From the NCBI GenBank assembly GCA_030706015.1, contig JAUZPI010000002.1, positions 62,001 to 126,000 of the forward strand: DNA of 64,000 nt, given 5' to 3'. Shown piece by piece: positions 9,177 through 18,418 of this stretch. Position 1 is the first letter of the stretch, and each line of letters opens with the position of its first letter. The position numbers and the translations under genes are program-made. The DNA comes from Bacillota bacterium. GTDB lineage: Bacteria; Bacillota; Clostridia; Clostridiales; Clostridiaceae. Below the pieces are notes generated by a model that worked only from the letters and a program-made list of their open reading frames with translations, searched no databases and was not told the origin of the DNA.

Positions 9177-9461
9177 TAATCACATCTCCTCATGGCAGTA
9201 TAATTACATGATACTATCATAATATAATTAATCTAGGATAATTATATGATAAAAAATTATTTTTTAAAAGGCATGCTTAAATTTTTTATAAAATTATTTA
9301 CAAAGAAAAGAGTTAATATAAAGTATAAGGCAATATGACTATTAAATTCAATAAATAAAACAATTATTTTTTAATTTATGCTTCATTTTTTTGTAAATGT
9401 GCTTTATAATGTTGCTATATATTGTAAATGTTTCATTAACATGGGGAGGGTGGTGTTTTTT

Positions 9462-9677
9462 ATGGGTCAGTGTCCTTTTTTAACGACCTCGGCTGAAAAG
9501 ATTGATTGTTTTAAGGAATGTGCATTTTATAATTGTTCATATACAGGCGGAGATTGTCCCTTTAGGAATCTAACGGGTATGTATGCTGGCAAGGTAAAAA
9601 AGATGTATGATTTCTATTTCTGTGACAGTGATGAAGTGTACTCTTTAGAGGAAGATTATGAGGAGATAGGTGTTTAA
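9462..9677 (+). CDS. Small Cys-rich protein
   Basis: 71 aa starting MGQCPFLTTS, with cysteines in a CP-x(n)-C-x3-C-x5-C-x7-CP arrangement and an acidic tail. Start ATG 9462 is chosen because GGGGAGGG lies at the right distance; an upstream in-frame ATG at 9378 has no ribosome site and would add an unlikely hydrophobic leader. The Cys pattern suggests metal binding or a structural zinc site. I have the impression of similar short clostridial proteins but know no function. Stands alone before ndk. Confidence 0.65.
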   Translation: MGQCPFLTTSAEKIDCFKECAFYNCSYTGGDCPFRNLTGMYAGKVKKMYDFYFCDSDEVYSLEEDYEEIGV

Positions 9678-9787
9678 AAGGTAAGTTGCTATTTTGGTGT
9701 ATTAGGAAATTTGTAGGTAATTTGGTATTGAAGATAAATAAAAAGGATATAATATAAACAAATATGCGTAAAAGGAGAAAGATGCTT

Positions 9788-10237
9788 ATGGAGAGATCTT
9801 TAGTATTAATTAAACCCGATGGTATAGAAAGAAAGCTTATGGGAGAGATTATTAGCTTTTATGAAAGAAAAGATCTAACAATAACACATATGAGATTACT
9901 TAAGGCAGATAGAACAACTGCTGAAAAGCATTATAGAGAACATAAAGGTAAACCATATTTTCAAGAATTAATTGATTATATAACTGAGGGAAACCTTTGT
10001 GCTATGGTTATTGAAGGTGAAGATACCGTTGAGATTATAAGACACATCAATGGAGATAAAGATCCAAAGCTTGCAAATCCAGGTACAATTAGGGGCATGT
10101 ATGCTGACAGTAAAACAAGAAATTTAGTTCATGCTTCTGATAGTGTAGAGAACGCAGAAAGAGAAATACCAATTTGGTTTCCTGAGTTATCCAGTGAGCC
10201 TGAACTTGCAGTTAGTGGTAGTATAAGTAAAGGTTAA
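9788..10237 (+). CDS. ndk: Nucleoside diphosphate kinase
   Basis: Transfers the gamma-phosphate of ATP to nucleoside diphosphates through a phosphohistidine. Begins MERSLVLIKPDGIERKLMG; the active-site block is RNLVHASDSVENAEREI with the catalytic His at about residue 115, and the NPGTIRGMYA loop is intact. At 150 aa it has normal family length. The open frame extends to 9764, but AAAGGAG lies inside that extension (9771-9777), so ATG 9788 (or 9782) is the start. A TATAAT at 9748-9753 is the likely -10. Single-gene unit with a terminator after it. Confidence 0.96.
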   Translation: MERSLVLIKPDGIERKLMGEIISFYERKDLTITHMRLLKADRTTAEKHYREHKGKPYFQELIDYITEGNLCAMVIEGEDTVEIIRHINGDKDPKLANPGTIRGMYADSKTRNLVHASDSVENAEREIPIWFPELSSEPELAVSGSISKG

Positions 10238-10254
10238 TACTATATGGTGTAGAA

Positions 10255-10305
10255 GGGGATGTCCAAAATAATTTTAAATTATTTTGAAACATTCTCTTTC
10301 TTTAT
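10255..10305 (+). terminator. Terminator after ndk
   Basis: AAAATAATTT (10265-10274) pairs with AAATTATTTT (10276-10285), extended outward by GGGGATGT against ACATTCTC with wobbles, then TTTCTTTATT. The 10306-10529 interval shows no gene. Confidence 0.7.
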
Positions 10306-10529
10306 TAATATTTAAGCATAATTGAGTGAATTTAGAGCGGACTATTTAATAATAATAGCAATGCAGCTACTATTGGAAGAATATAAATAATTTCGTATAA
10401 TAACATTAGAGATAAATTTATGATCGGATATATAAACATGCTAAGACTATTAACTACTTTTAAATTATTAACATTTCTTCTCCCTTCATAGTAGATAGAA
10501 AGTTATGACATATGAAAGGAAGATATATT

Positions 10530-10994
10530 GTGAATATTAAAATTGAAAGAGCAACACTTGATGATATTGATCCTTTGATTAATGTGCAAAATCAAAGCTT
10601 TTACGGGGATTACATTAGATATGGTGAATGCCCTGGATTTAATCACTCTAGTGAAACCATGGCCAGCATTATTTTAAACAGGATAGTCTATAAGATAATG
10701 CTTGATGATCAAATAGTAGGAGACTTTATTGTAAGAGATAATTATGATAATACATATTATCTTGGTGGTCTTTGTATTATACCAGAATGTGAAAACAGAG
10801 GAATAGGGCAAAAAGCAATTAAATTTGTTGAGAGTGAATTTCCTAATGCAACACTTTTTACTCTAGAAACTCCCCTTGACAAGACTAGAAATCATTACAT
10901 ATATAAAAAACTTGGCTACAGTATTGCTCATGAATATAGAGCCGGTTCTATTAAGTTAGTATTGTTTCAAAAAAGACTAAGTGAAGCAAAATAA
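10530..10994 (+). CDS. GNAT-family N-acetyltransferase
   Basis: 154 aa from GTG 10530. IKIERATLDDIDPLINVQNQ is a typical GNAT first strand and helix; YYLGGLCIIPECENRGIGQKAI carries the acetyl-CoA loop (R/Q-x-x-G-x-G/A, here ENRGIG); the C-terminal part (YKKLGYSI) is the usual GNAT helix-strand ending. Substrate unknown. An ATG at 10512 is in frame, but AAAGGAAG lies between it and the GTG, so the GTG is preferred. Single gene, ended by a strong hairpin. Confidence 0.88.
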   Translation: MNIKIERATLDDIDPLINVQNQSFYGDYIRYGECPGFNHSSETMASIILNRIVYKIMLDDQIVGDFIVRDNYDNTYYLGGLCIIPECENRGIGQKAIKFVESEFPNATLFTLETPLDKTRNHYIYKKLGYSIAHEYRAGSIKLVLFQKRLSEAK

Positions 10995-11065
10995 AAATAT
11001 TGTAATATCTAGTAGAAAACCATAATTTATCCGAGTACCTATTTCTAATATTCTTTTATGTGTAG

Positions 11066-11123
11066 TAACAGCCATAGGACACACTAGTTATCATGATAGT
11101 GTATTCTATGGCTGTTATTTTTT
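11066..11123 (+). terminator. Terminator after the GNAT gene
   Basis: TAACAGCCATAG (11066-11077) and CTATGGCTGTTA (11106-11117) form a perfect 12-bp stem with an inner ACACTA/TAGTGT pair, followed by six Ts. Confidence 0.88.
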
Positions 11124-11152
11124 ACTCTATAGAAATTGATTAGCCAAGTACA

Positions 11153-11240
11153 CAAATAAACTCTCTCGATCTCAGATCGAGCTTTCATTCGTAACATATC
11201 AAATAAACTCTCTCGATCTCAGATCGAGCTTTCATTCGTA
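11153..11240 (+). repeat. Dispersed hairpin repeat, locus A (two identical 41-bp units)
   Basis: Units at 11153-11193 and 11200-11240 are identical over 41 bases. Each contains CTCGATCT-C-AGATCGAG, an 8-bp stem, flanked by AAATAAACTCT on the left and TTCATTCGTA on the right. Related units occur at 22.4, 32.8, 47.1, 47.2 and 47.4 kb. The locus lies between convergent genes and is followed by the element's own terminator-like tail. Confidence 0.9.
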
Positions 11241-11248
11241 CCATATAC

Positions 11249-11278
11249 GCAGTCAACGTGCTGCAGAACTCTTTTTTT
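11249..11278 (+). terminator. Terminator-like tail of repeat locus A
   Basis: GCAG (11249-11252) and CTGC (11261-11264) enclose TCAACGTG and are followed by a run of seven Ts (11272-11278). The same tail occurs at 47493 with the stem changed to GTAG/CTAC. Confidence 0.6.
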
Positions 11279-11636
11279 ATTTACCGCAATTGCAGCCGTC
11301 ACATTCACATTGGGAGCCTGTTGAACAACCTTTATTACAGGAATTATTTGATGGGTTAAGTGATTCTGTTTTCACCATAAAGCCATTATTTTTGTAGATT
11401 AGTTCAATTGTTTTAATTTTGCTGCAAATCTTTTCTTCAAGCAGAATTTTTAGCGAATTAAAATTTGACTCTATATAATTTTCATTATACTGATCTAAAT
11501 ATATATCTACAGCGGAAGATTTACAACAAGATTTAATATATGAAAATCTTATGTGAGTATACTCACTATGAATTTCTAGTAATTCTAGTAATTTATTATA
11601 TGCTTCATCAGAAATTAAAATCTGAGGAACTGTCAT
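11277..11636 (-). CDS. HesB/IscA-like protein with a Cys-rich tail
   Basis: 119 aa. Residues ~1-95 resemble the HesB/IscA (iron-sulfur biogenesis) fold: MTVPQILISDEAYNKLLELL, then FSYIKSCCKSSAVDIYLDQ, and a FMVK strand. The C-terminal 25 residues hold eight cysteines (CNKGCSTGSQCECDGCNCGK), more like a metallothionein-type metal site than the single C-x-C of IscA. It directly follows pncB on the minus strand (30-bp gap), so the two are probably co-transcribed. An iron-sulfur or metal-handling role is inference; family assignment is moderate. Confidence 0.72.
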   Translation of the reverse strand: MTVPQILISDEAYNKLLELLEIHSEYTHIRFSYIKSCCKSSAVDIYLDQYNENYIESNFNSLKILLEEKICSKIKTIELIYKNNGFMVKTESLNPSNNSCNKGCSTGSQCECDGCNCGK

Positions 11637-11666
11637 TGTATTTTCTCCTTTAATAGTAAATTGTTT

Positions 11667-13145
11667 TTACTCTTCATATATCTCTGAATATTTATGAAGA
11701 AGACTTTGTTTTAACTCCCATAGCTTTGTAGACAGATCTACATAATAATGATGTGGGTTTTCAAGTCGAAGTACCTCAGGCCAAATTTTTTGGGTTTGTT
11801 CTTTGGCGTACTCTCTTATTTTAGAAACATCAGGACTTTCATAAATAGCTGTACCATTATCAAATATCTTCACTGTAAGCTCTTTAGCATAGAAGTCTTT
11901 AATCTTTTTCTTTTTCCAAGTGTGAACAGGATCAAATATTTCAAGTGTCCCAGTTTCATCAATATGCTCGTGAAAAAGTGTTATAAGATCTGCAATAGCC
12001 ATATGGCTTGTGTTATCAAATATTCTAAATATTTTTTTGAAGCCAGGGTTAGTTATTTTTTCTTCATTTTCGCTGATTTTAATTTTGGGTACTATTGTAT
12101 TATCTGATTCTACCGCGGAAAGTTTATATACACCACCGAAAACAGGTTCAGATTTTGCAGTAATAAGTCTTTCACCTACTCCAAAACTATTAATCTGAGC
12201 TCCTTGTGCAATTACATCAGATATTATATGCTCATCTAGCGAGTTTGATATCGTAATTTTTACGTCAGAATAACCTGCTTCATCAAGTATCTTTCTGCAC
12301 TTCTTTGTTAAATAGGTTATATCGCCGCTGTCTATACGTATTCCTTTTGGCCTGTAGCCCATTGGTTTTAAGACTTCATCAAAAACCTTAATTGCATTTG
12401 GAAGACCAGATTTTAAAACATTATATGTATCAATTAGTAGTAAACAATTGTCTGGATAAGATAAACACCAAGCTTTAAAAGCATCATATTCGCTGTCAAA
12501 AAGCTGTACCCAGCTATGTGCCATAGTACCTATAGCCGGTATTCCAAACATTTCTTCCGCTATAGTGCATGCAGTTGCACTGCAGCCACCTATAATAGCA
12601 GCTCTAGCACCATAAATAGCTCCATCATAGCCTTGAGCTCTTCTTGAGCCAAATTCTAAAACAGGTCTGTCTCCAGCTGCACGGCAAATTCTATTTGCCT
12701 TCGTTGCAATAAGTGTTTGATGATTTATAGTAAGTAATATCATAGTTTCAACAAATTGAGCTTGTATAGCAGGTCCTCTTACAGTTACCAGTGGTTCATT
12801 TGGAAAAACTGGTGTACCTTCTGGTACGGCCCAAACATCGCAGCAGAATTTAAAATTTCTTAAATAATCCAGAAATTCATCTGAAAAATCTCCTTTTGAC
12901 CTTAGATATTCAATATCATCCGATGTGAAATTTAAGTTTGACAAATATTCAATAAGCTGTTGAACTCCTGCCATTATGCAGTATCCGCCCTCATCTGGAA
13001 CTCTTCTAAAGAACATATCGAAGTAGGCTATTTTATTTCCTACACCGTTATCGAGATAACCATTTGCCATGGTCAACTCATAAAAGTCTACCAGCATGGT
13101 TAGATTTCTTTCATTTCTAACGTCAAAATTTTTCTTGTACTCCAT
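11667..13145 (-). CDS. pncB: Nicotinate phosphoribosyltransferase
   Basis: 492 aa. Converts nicotinate and PRPP to nicotinate mononucleotide, the entry step of NAD salvage. NLTMLVDFYELTMANGY, the EFGSRRAQGYDGA block around residue 165-180, KGIRIDSGD and NSLDEHIISD are hallmarks of the type found in Gram-positives. Start ATG 13145 has AAAGGAG upstream. The window also carries de novo nadABC and a niacin transporter (33-36.7 kb), so both NAD routes are present. I found no copy of the TGTATATACA palindrome upstream of this gene. Confidence 0.95.
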   Translation of the reverse strand: MEYKKNFDVRNERNLTMLVDFYELTMANGYLDNGVGNKIAYFDMFFRRVPDEGGYCIMAGVQQLIEYLSNLNFTSDDIEYLRSKGDFSDEFLDYLRNFKFCCDVWAVPEGTPVFPNEPLVTVRGPAIQAQFVETMILLTINHQTLIATKANRICRAAGDRPVLEFGSRRAQGYDGAIYGARAAIIGGCSATACTIAEEMFGIPAIGTMAHSWVQLFDSEYDAFKAWCLSYPDNCLLLIDTYNVLKSGLPNAIKVFDEVLKPMGYRPKGIRIDSGDITYLTKKCRKILDEAGYSDVKITISNSLDEHIISDVIAQGAQINSFGVGERLITAKSEPVFGGVYKLSAVESDNTIVPKIKISENEEKITNPGFKKIFRIFDNTSHMAIADLITLFHEHIDETGTLEIFDPVHTWKKKKIKDFYAKELTVKIFDNGTAIYESPDVSKIREYAKEQTQKIWPEVLRLENPHHYYVDLSTKLWELKQSLLHKYSEIYEE

Positions 13146-13342
13146 GGAAATTCTCCTTTATGTTTTATATCTAAGCAAAGAGTTTATAATGTAAATAGTA
13201 GAATTAAATATCAATATAGTTATAATTTTAATTGTAATACCATATTAAAATTATTACAATAGCATTTACTTTAACTGACTTGAACACTATATTATATTTT
13301 AAATATATCAGTTAGTGAACTTTTAGAAATGGAGAATACTTG

Positions 13343-15556
13343 ATGAACAATAAAATTATAATAGATGAATTTTTATCCTTAAGAGATAGAATAATAGAAC
13401 AAAGATACAGTCATTTGGATGATGCACAGATTGAAGCTGTATTAAGCGGAAATAATAACTATATAATTGCAGCGTGCCCTGGAGCAGGTAAAACTCAGGT
13501 TATTATAAATAGGGTGGATTACTTGACTAGGTTTGGTACTGTATACAAAAGCCATGATCATATTCCTTCTCAATTAAATGGACAGGATATAATGCTTATG
13601 AAGGAGTATATTAATAATACTATTATTTCAAAAGAAAATATAAATAGGGTTGAAAAACTTATGGGATATTATGCAGTAAATCCAAAGAATATTATTATAA
13701 TTACCTTTACAAGGGCAGCAGCCGTAAATATGAAGAAAAGATTTGAAGGCTTACAAGGAGAAAGTAAGGGGAATGTTATTGCGCCCTTTTTTGGAACCTT
13801 TCACGGTTTGTTTTATAAAATATTAAGTAGACACTATGGAAAAATAAATATTATTAGTACTTTTGAGGCGTATAGAGTAATTAGCGCTGTTCTTATGAAA
13901 TACCTGGATGAAATAAGTGATGATAAGACAAATGAAACTCTGAATGACATATCAACATTCAAAAGTAAAAGTATACCAATTGAGGAATTTAACTCGAACT
14001 TAGATAATAATATATTTAAGGAGTGTTATGAAGCTTATGAAAATTACAAGAAAGAAAAAAAGCTTATGGACTTTGATGATCTTCAATTAAAGTGCAAAGA
14101 GCTATTCACTGAGAAACGTAACATTTTAGAAGGCTATAGAAAACTTTTTCAGTATATTTTGGTGGATGAATTTCAAGACTGCGATTCATTGCAATTAGAT
14201 TTGCTAAAAATGCTTAACGAGTACAATTATATTTATGCCGTGGGAGATGAGGATCAATGCATATATGGTTTTAGAGGATCAAGACCTGATTGCATGGTTA
14301 ATTTTAGTGAAGTATTTTCCAAGGGTAAAATTTTGTATTTAGGAATAAACTATAGAAGTGTGCCTAACATAGTAGATACTTCTAAGCAACTTATTAAATA
14401 CAATAGAATAAGAAATCTAAAGAACATAAGAGCATTTAAAAAGCAGGATGGACTAATAACTACCTTAAATAATATAAATGAGAATTTACAAGCAGAAGAG
14501 GTTGCAGTAAATATTATGAAGTTAGTGCAGCTGGCAGGCATAGAATATAAAGACATTGCAGTACTATATAGAACCAATGTTGAAAGCAGAAGTATAATAG
14601 ATGCCTTCATACGAAAAGATATTCCTTTTAAACTGTTGGATAAAGAATATAATTTTTTTGAACATTTCATATGTAAAGATTTACTGGCATATTTAAGGCT
14701 GAGCATTGATTGCACGGATATGGGCAGCTTTGGAAGAATAATAAATAAACCATTTAGATATATCAGTAAAATAAATATTGAAAAAATAAAGAGCAGCAGA
14801 GTTAAAGAGGATTGTTTTGAAAAACTCAAAGGACTTCAGGAGATTCCTGTATTTCAGGTAAAGAATATTGATAATCTGAAGAGAGATATACAGCAGCTCA
14901 ATAGGATGAGCCTAGAGGGTGCGATAAACTGTATATTGCATAGCATAGGGTACTATGATTACCTAAAAGAACACTGTATAAAATATAAAACAGATATTTC
15001 AGAAATAGAGGAAATTGTAGACGAGTTTAAGGATGCTTGCAGTAATTATAAAAGTATTATAACTTTTTTAGCCCATGTGGAAGAAGTTAAGGAAAGAATA
15101 AAAAACAATAAAAGCATTCCTGATGAAAATAGAGTTATTCTAAGTACAATACATGGTGTAAAGGGTATGGAATTCAAGAATGTGTTCATAATAAATTGTA
15201 GTGAAGGTAACATTCCGCATAAGAATAGCATTGATAATAACTTGGAAGAAGAACGAAGGTTGTTTTATGTGGCAATGACCAGGGCTATAGATAATCTTTG
15301 GTTTTGTTATAGTGGAGAGGTAAGAGGTAAGGCAGCTGAACCCTCAAGGTTTTTAAAAGAATCAGGTTTATTTAGTAATCAAAAAATCAGCAGCAGTCTA
15401 AAAAGAGGTGACATAATTCACCATACAGCCTTTGGTGTTGGAGAAATAAGTTATATAGATGAAAAAATAATTGAAATAGAGTTTAGAGATAAAATGAAAA
15501 GAAAATTTGACGCTACAATAGTTCAAAATTACAGATTAATTACCAAATGTGATTAG
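13343..15556 (+). CDS. UvrD/PcrA-like superfamily 1 DNA helicase
   Basis: 737 aa ATP-dependent 3'-5' helicase. Motif I ACPGAGKTQVI (~45-55), Ia IITFTRAAA, II VDEFQDCD, III GDEDQCIYGFRGS, IV LGINYRSVPNIV, V STIHGVKGMEF and VI EEERRLFYVAMTRA are all intact. The C-terminal ~50 residues (RGDIIHHTAFGVGEI) look like the small Tudor-like domain that in PcrA contacts RNA polymerase. Start ATG 13343 follows GGAG by eight bases; the TTG just before it is less likely. Probably acts in repair, replication restart or transcription-coupled repair. Confidence 0.93.
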   Translation: MNNKIIIDEFLSLRDRIIEQRYSHLDDAQIEAVLSGNNNYIIAACPGAGKTQVIINRVDYLTRFGTVYKSHDHIPSQLNGQDIMLMKEYINNTIISKENINRVEKLMGYYAVNPKNIIIITFTRAAAVNMKKRFEGLQGESKGNVIAPFFGTFHGLFYKILSRHYGKINIISTFEAYRVISAVLMKYLDEISDDKTNETLNDISTFKSKSIPIEEFNSNLDNNIFKECYEAYENYKKEKKLMDFDDLQLKCKELFTEKRNILEGYRKLFQYILVDEFQDCDSLQLDLLKMLNEYNYIYAVGDEDQCIYGFRGSRPDCMVNFSEVFSKGKILYLGINYRSVPNIVDTSKQLIKYNRIRNLKNIRAFKKQDGLITTLNNINENLQAEEVAVNIMKLVQLAGIEYKDIAVLYRTNVESRSIIDAFIRKDIPFKLLDKEYNFFEHFICKDLLAYLRLSIDCTDMGSFGRIINKPFRYISKINIEKIKSSRVKEDCFEKLKGLQEIPVFQVKNIDNLKRDIQQLNRMSLEGAINCILHSIGYYDYLKEHCIKYKTDISEIEEIVDEFKDACSNYKSIITFLAHVEEVKERIKNNKSIPDENRVILSTIHGVKGMEFKNVFIINCSEGNIPHKNSIDNNLEEERRLFYVAMTRAIDNLWFCYSGEVRGKAAEPSRFLKESGLFSNQKISSSLKRGDIIHHTAFGVGEISYIDEKIIEIEFRDKMKRKFDATIVQNYRLITKCD

Positions 15557-15817
15557 GAGACTATTTGATGGGAATTCTACGATGTGCTTGTAAATATAGG
15601 TGTATATGCTATATAATGTAAGGTATATACCTATATCAATTGGAATGCATAATAGTCGAATGTTATAAAAAAAGGTACTATTAAAACGAAAAGTAGTGTA
15701 CTATGTATAACGACTAATGCGATATTAGTGTTGATTAAATATAGAAATGTGATATACTATATATACAAGTGAGAACTAAGTCAATAGAAATTAATATGTG
15801 AAGGAGGAGCATAGGGT

Positions 15818-16117
15818 ATGGTGGCATTCAATGAAATGTGGAACGATGTTTCTAAAATTATTAAAAAGGGTGAAGTAAACGACATTTATATAGTAGAATG
15901 CTTTAAAAGTGGTTTTACTGTACAAACTAATGAGGAAACCGAATTTGTTACTAAGGAGGATTTCGTAGATTTCTGGTGCAGAATGCTTTATTACAATGAG
16001 GTTTCAAAGAAGCAGATTATGAAGGAAAAAACATCAAAGGCAAAGTATATTTATTCTCTTATTAGTCAGCTTCCATATGTTACAGAAAATTCAGGTGTAT
16101 TAAGAGTAAATAGATAG
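15818..16117 (+). CDS. Conserved-looking protein of unknown function
   Basis: 99 aa starting MVAFNEMWNDVSKII, with strong AAGGAGGAG before ATG 15818. N-terminal amphipathic helix, short beta segment (DIYIVECFKSGFTVQT) and helical C-terminal half (WCRMLYYNEVSKKQIMKEK); no TM segment. I do not recognise the family. Its leader (15557-15817) contains an imperfect hairpin at 15594-15636 (ATATAGG.../CCTATAT) without a T-run, which could be regulatory. A terminator at 16235 separates it from the FtsA-like gene. Confidence 0.7.
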   Translation: MVAFNEMWNDVSKIIKKGEVNDIYIVECFKSGFTVQTNEETEFVTKEDFVDFWCRMLYYNEVSKKQIMKEKTSKAKYIYSLISQLPYVTENSGVLRVNR

Positions 16118-16234
16118 TATAAGACAGTTTGATTTATAGATTCACACATAATTTAAATTTGAAATCAAGTACATGTAAAAACTACATGGCAGTAATAAGT
16201 TGAATATTTTTACATGTTAATATATAATTTTATT

Positions 16235-16265
16235 AGGCTCATATTCTATGAATATGAGCCTTTAA
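16235..16265 (+). terminator. Terminator before the FtsA-like gene
   Basis: AGGCTCATATTC and GAATATGAGCCT form a perfect 12-bp stem with a three-base loop, followed by a short TTTAAATT tail. Confidence 0.75.
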
Positions 16266-16290
16266 ATTACTTTAAAAGAGGTATAGTTGT

Positions 16291-18390
16291 ATGGAATTTA
16301 CAGATGTTAAAGTAGAGGATGTAATTTTTTCTTTAGATATAGGAACACGTACTGTAATTGGCACAGTAGGGGTAGTTAGAGATAAAAAGTTTAGAGTTTT
16401 AGCAGAAGAATTTATAGAGCATCAGGAAAGAGCCATGTTAGACGGGCAGATACATGATATTAGTCTGGTAGCAAAGGCAGTAAAAACTGTGAAGGATGGA
16501 TTAGAGAATAAGCTTGGATTTAAGCTTACGAATGTTGCTATTGCAGCAGCGGGAAGATTTCTAAGAACCACTACAGTTAAAGCCAAAGTTGACACAGATT
16601 CGGAGAAGGAAATAGATAAAGAACTCATTAGAGGATTAGAACTTACAGCTGTAAAGCTGGCGGAGGAAAGAATTAACAAACAAACCTCAGGAAAGCTGTA
16701 TTGCGTTGGTTATAGTGTTAGGAGTTACTATTTAAATGGATATGCTATATCAAACCTGCTAGCTCATAAGGGGGAAAATATGGAGGCTGAAGTAATAGCA
16801 ACCTTCTTGCCAAGATCTGTTGTAGATAGCCTTTATTCAGTAATGAATAGGGTCGGACTTAAAGTTAGCAATCTTACTTTGGAACCTATTGCAGCCATGG
16901 AAGCTGCAGTACCTCAAAATCTAAGATTATTAAATTTAGCATTAGTAGATATTGGGGCAGGCACATCTGATATTGCAATCTGCTCAAAAGACACAGTAGC
17001 GGCTTATGGTATGGTTTCCATGGCCGGTGATGAAGTAACAGAAACCATAGCACAAAATTATCTGGTAGATTTTAATACAGCAGAAAGAATAAAAAGAGAA
17101 ATAAGTGAAAAAGAAGAAATTTCATATTTAGATATACTTGGACTTGAAAATTTAGTTTCTTCACAAGAATTAATAAAAAGTATTTATCCTGTAGTCGAAA
17201 AGATTGCAAATGAAATAGCAAACAAGGTTTTAGAATTAAATGGTGGAAAAGCACCTAATGCAGTATTCTTGGTAGGAGGAGGGGCACACACCCCAAAGCT
17301 TAAAGAACTGGTGTCCAAAAAGCTTAATATCCCCGAACAGAGAATTGCTGTTAAGGGAAGAGATGCTGTAACTGATTGCATTTGCATAGATAATGAATTA
17401 GGAAGTACTGGAGTAACAGTTTTAGGTATTGCATTAATAGCAATAAAAAGTCTAGGAAGCGATTTTATTGATGTTATGCTTAATGATAGCATTGTAAGTA
17501 TGTTTAATTCCCATAAACACACAGTTATGGATGTAGCGGTTCAAGCGGGGTTAAGTCCTAGGGTTTTATTAGGCAGGAATGGAAAGAATGTACGTTTCTT
17601 TTTAAATGATTCTAAAAGAGTAGCTTTTGGTACAGTTTCTAAAAATGCTAAGATAAAGGTGAATAGCATACCAGCAAATATAGATACGGAGATAAAAGAG
17701 GGAGACAAAATTAATATCGAGTTTGCTCAAGATGGTATTGATGCTAATCCTAAAATAATGGACTATGTAAAAAGAATACAATCAAAGAGCTTTTATATAG
17801 ACGATGAACTAAAGAATATTGAGCCTGTTTTTTTGTTAAATGAAGAGGAAGTAAGCATATCAGAGCACATTAAGGACGGAGATAAAGTTACTACATTATT
17901 TCCTGATAAATTGGGGCTTTATAAAAAATATTATATAAGAAAAGAGGAAAAGCTTAATTTCTTCATAGATAATGATTTGTTGGAGGATGACTATATAATA
18001 AAAGAAGGAGATAGAATTTATACCTCTCTTAAGAAGGAGTTAGTTGAATTAGATCCTACACCGGCGAATGAAGACAACAGCTTAGAACCAAAACATATTG
18101 AAGAATCAGCTAGTACTTCAGTGGAGGACAACAATAATGAACCAGAATCTGAACAAGAGGCAAGCAATAAGGACTCCTCAATTTTATCAAAAGATATTGA
18201 GATAGTGGTCAATGAAGATGCAATAAAATTAAAAGGAAAGAGCAATTATATTTTTGTAGATGTATTTAATTATATTGAGTTTGATTTGACAAGAGTACAG
18301 GGGGAACTGGTACTTACTCTTAATGGAGGCAAAGCAGGTTTTTATGATGAAATTAAAAGTGGTGACAAAATAGAAATAAAGTGGGCCTAG
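16291..18390 (+). CDS. FtsA/PilM-like actin-fold cell-division protein with long C-terminal extension
   Basis: 699 aa. Residues ~8-400 form an FtsA-type actin ATPase: FSLDIGTRTVIGTVGV (phosphate 1), DIGAGTSDIAIC (phosphate 2) and FLVGGGAHTPKL (adenosine motif), with an SHS2-like 1C insertion (TNVAIAAAGRFLRTT). FtsA proteins are usually about 420 aa; here ~300 residues follow, including two or three small repeating beta segments (KINSIPANIDTEIKEGDKI; EHIKDGDKVTTLF; YIIKEGDRIYTSL) ending in GDKI/GDRI turns, and an acidic Ser/Glu-rich linker (~590-640). I know of clostridial FtsA-like proteins of this size. The extension may bind membrane or division partners (inference). AAAAGAGG precedes ATG 16291. 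Confidence 0.85.
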   Translation: MEFTDVKVEDVIFSLDIGTRTVIGTVGVVRDKKFRVLAEEFIEHQERAMLDGQIHDISLVAKAVKTVKDGLENKLGFKLTNVAIAAAGRFLRTTTVKAKVDTDSEKEIDKELIRGLELTAVKLAEERINKQTSGKLYCVGYSVRSYYLNGYAISNLLAHKGENMEAEVIATFLPRSVVDSLYSVMNRVGLKVSNLTLEPIAAMEAAVPQNLRLLNLALVDIGAGTSDIAICSKDTVAAYGMVSMAGDEVTETIAQNYLVDFNTAERIKREISEKEEISYLDILGLENLVSSQELIKSIYPVVEKIANEIANKVLELNGGKAPNAVFLVGGGAHTPKLKELVSKKLNIPEQRIAVKGRDAVTDCICIDNELGSTGVTVLGIALIAIKSLGSDFIDVMLNDSIVSMFNSHKHTVMDVAVQAGLSPRVLLGRNGKNVRFFLNDSKRVAFGTVSKNAKIKVNSIPANIDTEIKEGDKINIEFAQDGIDANPKIMDYVKRIQSKSFYIDDELKNIEPVFLLNEEEVSISEHIKDGDKVTTLFPDKLGLYKKYYIRKEEKLNFFIDNDLLEDDYIIKEGDRIYTSLKKELVELDPTPANEDNSLEPKHIEESASTSVEDNNNEPESEQEASNKDSSILSKDIEIVVNEDAIKLKGKSNYIFVDVFNYIEFDLTRVQGELVLTLNGGKAGFYDEIKSGDKIEIKWA

Positions 18391-18418
18391 ACGATAATAT
18401 TGAAAGAAGGTATTAATA

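Noticed and set aside
11153..11240. Two identical 41-bp repeats with a short spacer looked like the start of a CRISPR array
   Set aside because: Only two copies, a six-base spacer, strong internal dyad, and diverged relatives at other intergenic loci; no cas genes in the window.
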